A DNA stretch of 14,863 bases from CAXSDR01 sp964236445 (lineage in GTDB: Bacteria > Actinomycetota > Actinomycetes > Motilibacterales > Motilibacteraceae). The stretch covers positions 1 through 14,863 of the forward strand of contig CAXSDR010000093.1 in assembly GCA_964236445.1 (NCBI GenBank), read 5' to 3'. Below the pieces are notes generated by a model that worked only from the letters and a program-made list of their open reading frames with translations, was not told the origin of the DNA and did not search any database. The translations under genes were made by a program, and so were the position numbers. Positions 11,687 to 14,863 of this stretch are shown piece by piece (position 1 is the stretch's first letter; each line of letters opens with the position of its first letter).

Positions 11687-14356
11687 AAAGGCCTCGGACA
11701 GTGGGTCATGACGAATGTTGCCGCTCTGTTCAGCATGGTGGGCAATGCTGTCGCCGGGACCGTGCGGAGTTTCAGCGGGTGGGTCGGTGACGTCGCCATC
11801 AGCTGCGCAGCTTATGTTCTCGCTCTCGCCACCAAGGTTGGCAGCAAACTCTCCACACGGATGGCTCAGTGGGCGCAGGACGCCGGTTGGGCGATCATCT
11901 CGACTCTGCCGGTGCGGCTGAACAACCAGCTCCGGATCCTGCCGCTGGGTGACTCGATCACGGCGGGCTTCGGCAGCAGTGACTGGAACGGTTATCGGCA
12001 GAAGCTGCTGGACAAGTTGACCGGCTCGTTCGATGTGTCGTATGTCGGCTCGCGCCGACAGGGCACGATGAAGGACAACCTGAACGAGGGACACTCAGGA
12101 TGGAATCTGGAAGCGATCGGGGGACTCACCGTACGCGCCGGTCAGTGCCATCCCAACGTGGTGACCTTCATGGGTGGCACCAATGACGCCGTGCAGGACA
12201 AGGTGGCTGGTGCGGCGGGCCGACTGGAGGCACGCGTCCGTGAGTTGTTCGCGCAGGATCCCCGGACCTCGGCAGTGGTGAGCGGCCTGTTGCCTTCCAC
12301 GATCCCGGCGGAGAACGCCCGGGACCTCGCGATCGGGGGTGCGATTCCCGGGATCGTCGACAAGCTGCGGGGCGAGGGCCTGAGCGTGGTGTACGCCGAC
12401 ACCAGCGACATCACGGTGAGCGACCTGTCAGACGAGCGGCACCCCAACGACGGCGGCTACGCCAAGCTCGCCGCCGACTTCGCGAAGGGCATCGACTCTC
12501 TGGCGGGGAAGAACCTGATCCAGGACCCGTCGGGGACCCCTGACCCCGTCACGTGTGCCGGTGGTCTTCAGGGGGGCGACCCGATCACCCCAGCCGGCAC
12601 CGCCACGACCTCGACCGCGGACCCGAGCAAGGTCAACCACAAGGCGCGCTACGCCGACTTCGACGGCGACGGCAAGGCCGACTACATCGTGGTCGACGAC
12701 CTCGGGGCCATGACGGTGTGGTTCAACCGGGGCGGTGACGGCGCAGGCGGGTGGGAAGGCCCGCACAAGGTGGCCATGGGCGTCGCACCCGGCTATCAGG
12801 TGCAGCTCGCGGACTTCGACGCGGACGGCAAGGCCGACTACATCGCTGTGGCAGACGACGGGTCGGCGAAGGTCTGGCTGAACAAAGGTGGCGACGGTGG
12901 CGGCGGCTGGGATGCCCTCGGCAAGGTCGCAATGGGAACAGGCCCCGGTCGCCAGGTCCGGTTCGCTGACATGGACGCCGACGGCAGAGCGGACTACCTG
13001 GTCGTGAGCGACTGGGGGGCGGTCGGCTTCTGGCGCAACAACGGCGGGGACAACCGCGGTGGCTGGGGCTGCGGATGCCCGATCGCCATGGGAGTTGCTC
13101 CGCTCGCCCAGATCCAGTTCGCCGACTTCGACGGGGACGGCAAGGCCGACTACATCGTGGTCGACCCGGACAGCTCGGTGAAGGTGTGGCTGAACCAAGG
13201 CGGTGACCTGGCCGGGGGGTGGAAGGCTCTGGAGAAGGTGGCCATGGGCGTGGCTCCGGGCAAACGGATCGTTTTCGCCGACGTCGACGGGGATGCGCGC
13301 GCCGACTACCTGGTTGTCGAGCCGAGCGGCTACACGCAGGCATGGTTGAACAACGGCGGCGACGGGCGGGCGAAGACCGGCTGGGTGGACCAAGGGGCTC
13401 TTGCCTATGGCGTCGGTGCCCCGGGCGCTCACGTCCAGTTCCCGGACATCGACGGCGATGGCCTCGCGGACTATGCGGTCGTCGACCCGAACAGCGGCGC
13501 GGTGGATGCCTGGCTGAACAAGGGCGTGCCCGCCCCCGGTGCGCTATGGCTGTGGGCAGGCCAGGGACGCGTCGCGTACGGTGTCCCAGGCTTCCAGAAG
13601 GGCGACACCATTTCGTTCGGTGATCTCAACGGTGACCACTTCGATGATTACATCGATCAACGTGACCTTTCCGATGAGGGCGGAACCACGCCAATGTCGG
13701 ACAAAGCGCAGTATTATATCAACGGCGGCGCCCAGGCCGGGAACTGGAAATGGACGCAAGAGAACACCAAAGTGATGAGTCAACTCCTGACCCCCTTCAC
13801 TATAGGCTCGCAGCCCTTGTATAAAGACCTCACCGGAGACGGCAAGGCTGACCTGATCTATCTCTACCCGTCAGGCGCCGCCGAAGGCTGGCTGAACTAC
13901 CTCAGTTGGCCGGCCTATACCGGTGACGGCAAAGGGGCCTCGATAGAAAGCCTGTCGTGGACCCAGCAGGGCCAGATCGCCACCGGCGTCGGCGCCGACA
14001 GAAGCCGCGTACGCATCGCTGACTTCGACGGCGACCACAAGGCTGACTACCTGATAACGCAGGCTGACGGCAGCGTGGACGTCTACGTCAATCAAAGCGG
14101 AGGCGGCAAGTGGACCTGGAGTGTGCCCGTCAGGGTGGCGGGCAGGGTCAGCTGCGCTGACGACCCCAACCAGACACACACCGCCGCCGACACCCACACC
14201 ATCCAGTTCGCCGATGTGACAGGCGACGGAAGGGCCGACTTCCTGTGCGTCGCAGGCAACGGGGCGGTCCATGTCTGGCGCAACAGCGACGGGAAGGACG
14301 CGTCAGCCGGCGGCTGGATCGGACGAGGTGTGATCGCGATGGGTGTCGGGACGTAG
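11687..14356 (+). CDS. Secreted SGNH hydrolase with ten C-terminal FG-GAP repeats (5' end in gap)
   Basis: 890 codons after the gap. An amphipathic helical stretch (to about 11920) leads into an SGNH/GDSL hydrolase domain (about 11930-12500). Its blocks are GDSITAGFGSS with the nucleophile Ser at 11954, VTFMGGTNDAV with the Asn at 12182, and DERHPNDGGYAKLA with Asp 12431 and His 12440. Such enzymes are esterases, often deacetylating polysaccharides; the substrate here is unknown. A Thr/Pro-rich linker (about 12530-12640) is followed by ten FG-GAP/VCBS-type repeats with calcium-loop motifs such as ADFDGDGKADY, ending at the stop. The upstream part before the gap supplies a signal peptide. It is convergent with dop, 51 bp apart. 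Repeats 7-8 have clearly lower GC than the rest. Enzyme family is firm; ligand binding by the repeats is inference. Confidence 0.88.
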   Translation, partial: KGLGQWVMTNVAALFSMVGNAVAGTVRSFSGWVGDVAISCAAYVLALATKVGSKLSTRMAQWAQDAGWAIISTLPVRLNNQLRILPLGDSITAGFGSSDWNGYRQKLLDKLTGSFDVSYVGSRRQGTMKDNLNEGHSGWNLEAIGGLTVRAGQCHPNVVTFMGGTNDAVQDKVAGAAGRLEARVRELFAQDPRTSAVVSGLLPSTIPAENARDLAIGGAIPGIVDKLRGEGLSVVYADTSDITVSDLSDERHPNDGGYAKLAADFAKGIDSLAGKNLIQDPSGTPDPVTCAGGLQGGDPITPAGTATTSTADPSKVNHKARYADFDGDGKADYIVVDDLGAMTVWFNRGGDGAGGWEGPHKVAMGVAPGYQVQLADFDADGKADYIAVADDGSAKVWLNKGGDGGGGWDALGKVAMGTGPGRQVRFADMDADGRADYLVVSDWGAVGFWRNNGGDNRGGWGCGCPIAMGVAPLAQIQFADFDGDGKADYIVVDPDSSVKVWLNQGGDLAGGWKALEKVAMGVAPGKRIVFADVDGDARADYLVVEPSGYTQAWLNNGGDGRAKTGWVDQGALAYGVGAPGAHVQFPDIDGDGLADYAVVDPNSGAVDAWLNKGVPAPGALWLWAGQGRVAYGVPGFQKGDTISFGDLNGDHFDDYIDQRDLSDEGGTTPMSDKAQYYINGGAQAGNWKWTQENTKVMSQLLTPFTIGSQPLYKDLTGDGKADLIYLYPSGAAEGWLNYLSWPAYTGDGKGASIESLSWTQQGQIATGVGADRSRVRIADFDGDHKADYLITQADGSVDVYVNQSGGGKWTWSVPVRVAGRVSCADDPNQTHTAADTHTIQFADVTGDGRADFLCVAGNGAVHVWRNSDGKDASAGGWIGRGVIAMGVGT
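12644..14353 (+). repeat. Ten FG-GAP-like repeat units, first five at exact 156-bp period
   Basis: Blade motifs begin at 12653, 12809, 12965, 13121, 13277, 13442, 13619, 13823, 14018 and 14210. The first five are spaced exactly 156 bp (52 codons); later ones are spaced 165, 177, 204, 195 and 192 bp. Units 1 and 4 are nearly identical at DNA level over about 40 bp from the DFDGDGKADYIVVD motif, which points to recent internal duplication or conversion. Confidence 0.9.
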
Positions 14357-14361
14357 GGAGG

Positions 14362-14377
14362 TCTCGTCTCCCCGAGA
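14362..14377. terminator. Weak hairpin between convergent SGNH gene and dop
   Basis: TCTCG (14362-14366) and CGAGA (14373-14377) form a 5-bp stem with a 6-nt loop, six bases after the SGNH gene stop. It is short and has no T-run, so it is only a candidate shared terminator. Confidence 0.3.
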
Positions 14378-14407
14378 TGCGCAGCGCGTCCCGGCGTGTC
14401 AGTCGTG

Positions 14408-14863
14408 TCAGTGGCCTGTGAGGGCAGCGACGAGCTCCGCGGCCGTGTCGCACGCGTCCAGCAGGGCACCCACATGCTCGCGCGTTCCGCGAAGCGGCTC
14501 CAGGGTCGGGATGCGCTGCAGCGCACCCTGGCCCTCGACGTCGAAGACCACGGAGTCCCAGGAAGCGGCGGCCACCGCCTCGGCGTACTTCGCGATGCAG
14601 CGACCGCGAAAATAGGCACGGGTGTCGACGGGCGGATGGTGCATGGCGTCGGAGATCTCGTCGTCCGTCACGAGACGATCGATGCGACCGTTGCTCACCA
14701 GCACGTTGTAGAGACCCTTGCCAGGACGTACGTCGGCATATTGCAGGTCGACCGCGTGCAGCCGGGCTGTGGACCAGTCGAGGCCGTCACGCGCGCGGTA
14801 GCCCTCGAGGACCTGCAGCTTCGCCACCCAGTCGAGCTCGCGCGACAGCGACATCGGGTCGGA
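14408..14863 (-). CDS. dop: Depupylase Dop, C-terminal part (partial)
   Basis: The last 151 codons of Dop, the depupylase/Pup deamidase of the actinobacterial Pup-proteasome system. Its N-terminal catalytic ATP-binding domain lies beyond the window. Recognised in order: SRELDWVAKLQVLEGYR, GLDW, AVDLQYADVRPGKGLYNVL, the C-terminal-domain segment PPVDTRAYFRGRCIAKY, ASWDSVVFD, and PTLEPLRGTREHVGALLDACDTAAELVAAL. The DVRPGKGLY and EPLRGTREHV wording separates Dop from its paralogue PafA, whose equivalent region reads DIRRGRGLFY and FRAVDDRV. The frame is open to base 14863, so the Met at 14854 is internal. The gene usually found next after dop, pup, is not present downstream here; the next feature is the convergent SGNH gene. 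Confidence 0.93.
   Translation of the reverse strand, partial: SDPMSLSRELDWVAKLQVLEGYRARDGLDWSTARLHAVDLQYADVRPGKGLYNVLVSNGRIDRLVTDDEISDAMHHPPVDTRAYFRGRCIAKYAEAVAAASWDSVVFDVEGQGALQRIPTLEPLRGTREHVGALLDACDTAAELVAALTGH

Noticed and set aside
1..14863. tRNA, rRNA or tmRNA genes
   Set aside because: No cloverleaf or conserved rRNA segments found by eye in any intergenic region.

Overview
The window is high-GC DNA from an actinobacterium (Actinomycetota). The evidence is the gene content: an RbpA RNA-polymerase-binding protein, separate Lnt and Ppm1 lipoprotein and mannosylation enzymes, and the C-terminal part of the depupylase Dop. Dense G/C third codon positions agree. The genus cannot be read from the sequence. 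A run of exactly 100 N (11586-11685) shows this is a draft scaffold.

Layout. 1-2407 (+): a two-helix membrane protein with a GAF-like domain, a short ORF with a good ribosome-binding site, and a UMF1-type MFS transporter whose conserved N-terminus has no canonical in-frame start. An 8-bp tandem duplication sits exactly at the frame junction. 2408-2732: non-coding stretch ending in a SigR/SigH-type promoter and the Shine-Dalgarno of rbpA (2733-3089, +). 3100-6109 (-): lnt, ppm1 and fxsA, joined by two GTGA four-base overlaps. The rbpA terminator hairpin lies inside the 3' end of convergent fxsA. 6110-6716: a 607-bp divergent intergenic region with an unusual density of inverted repeats, including a 108-nt element closed by a 13-bp perfect stem. 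6717-9143 (+): a secreted protein with four FG-GAP/VCBS-like blades, a proline/serine linker and a large alpha-helical domain. 9173-10777 (-): a YtcJ-like amidohydrolase. 10778-11190: non-coding, with a 9-bp tandem repeat. 11200-14356 (+, interrupted by the gap): a secreted SGNH hydrolase carrying ten FG-GAP repeats. 14408-14863 (-): the C-terminal part of dop, running off the window.

How it fits together. Lnt N-acylates lipoproteins and Ppm1 makes polyprenyl-phosphate-mannose, the donor for periplasmic mannosylation, so their coupled translation links two steps of exported-protein modification. RbpA tunes housekeeping transcription. The two large secreted FG-GAP proteins flank the amidohydrolase and look like accessory surface or extracellular polysaccharide-active proteins set into a conserved housekeeping neighbourhood. 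I see no CRISPR array, tRNA, rRNA, transposase or phage gene. The most interesting unexplained elements are the structured leader-like element upstream of lnt, the frame-junction duplication at the transporter start, and the two multidomain secreted proteins.
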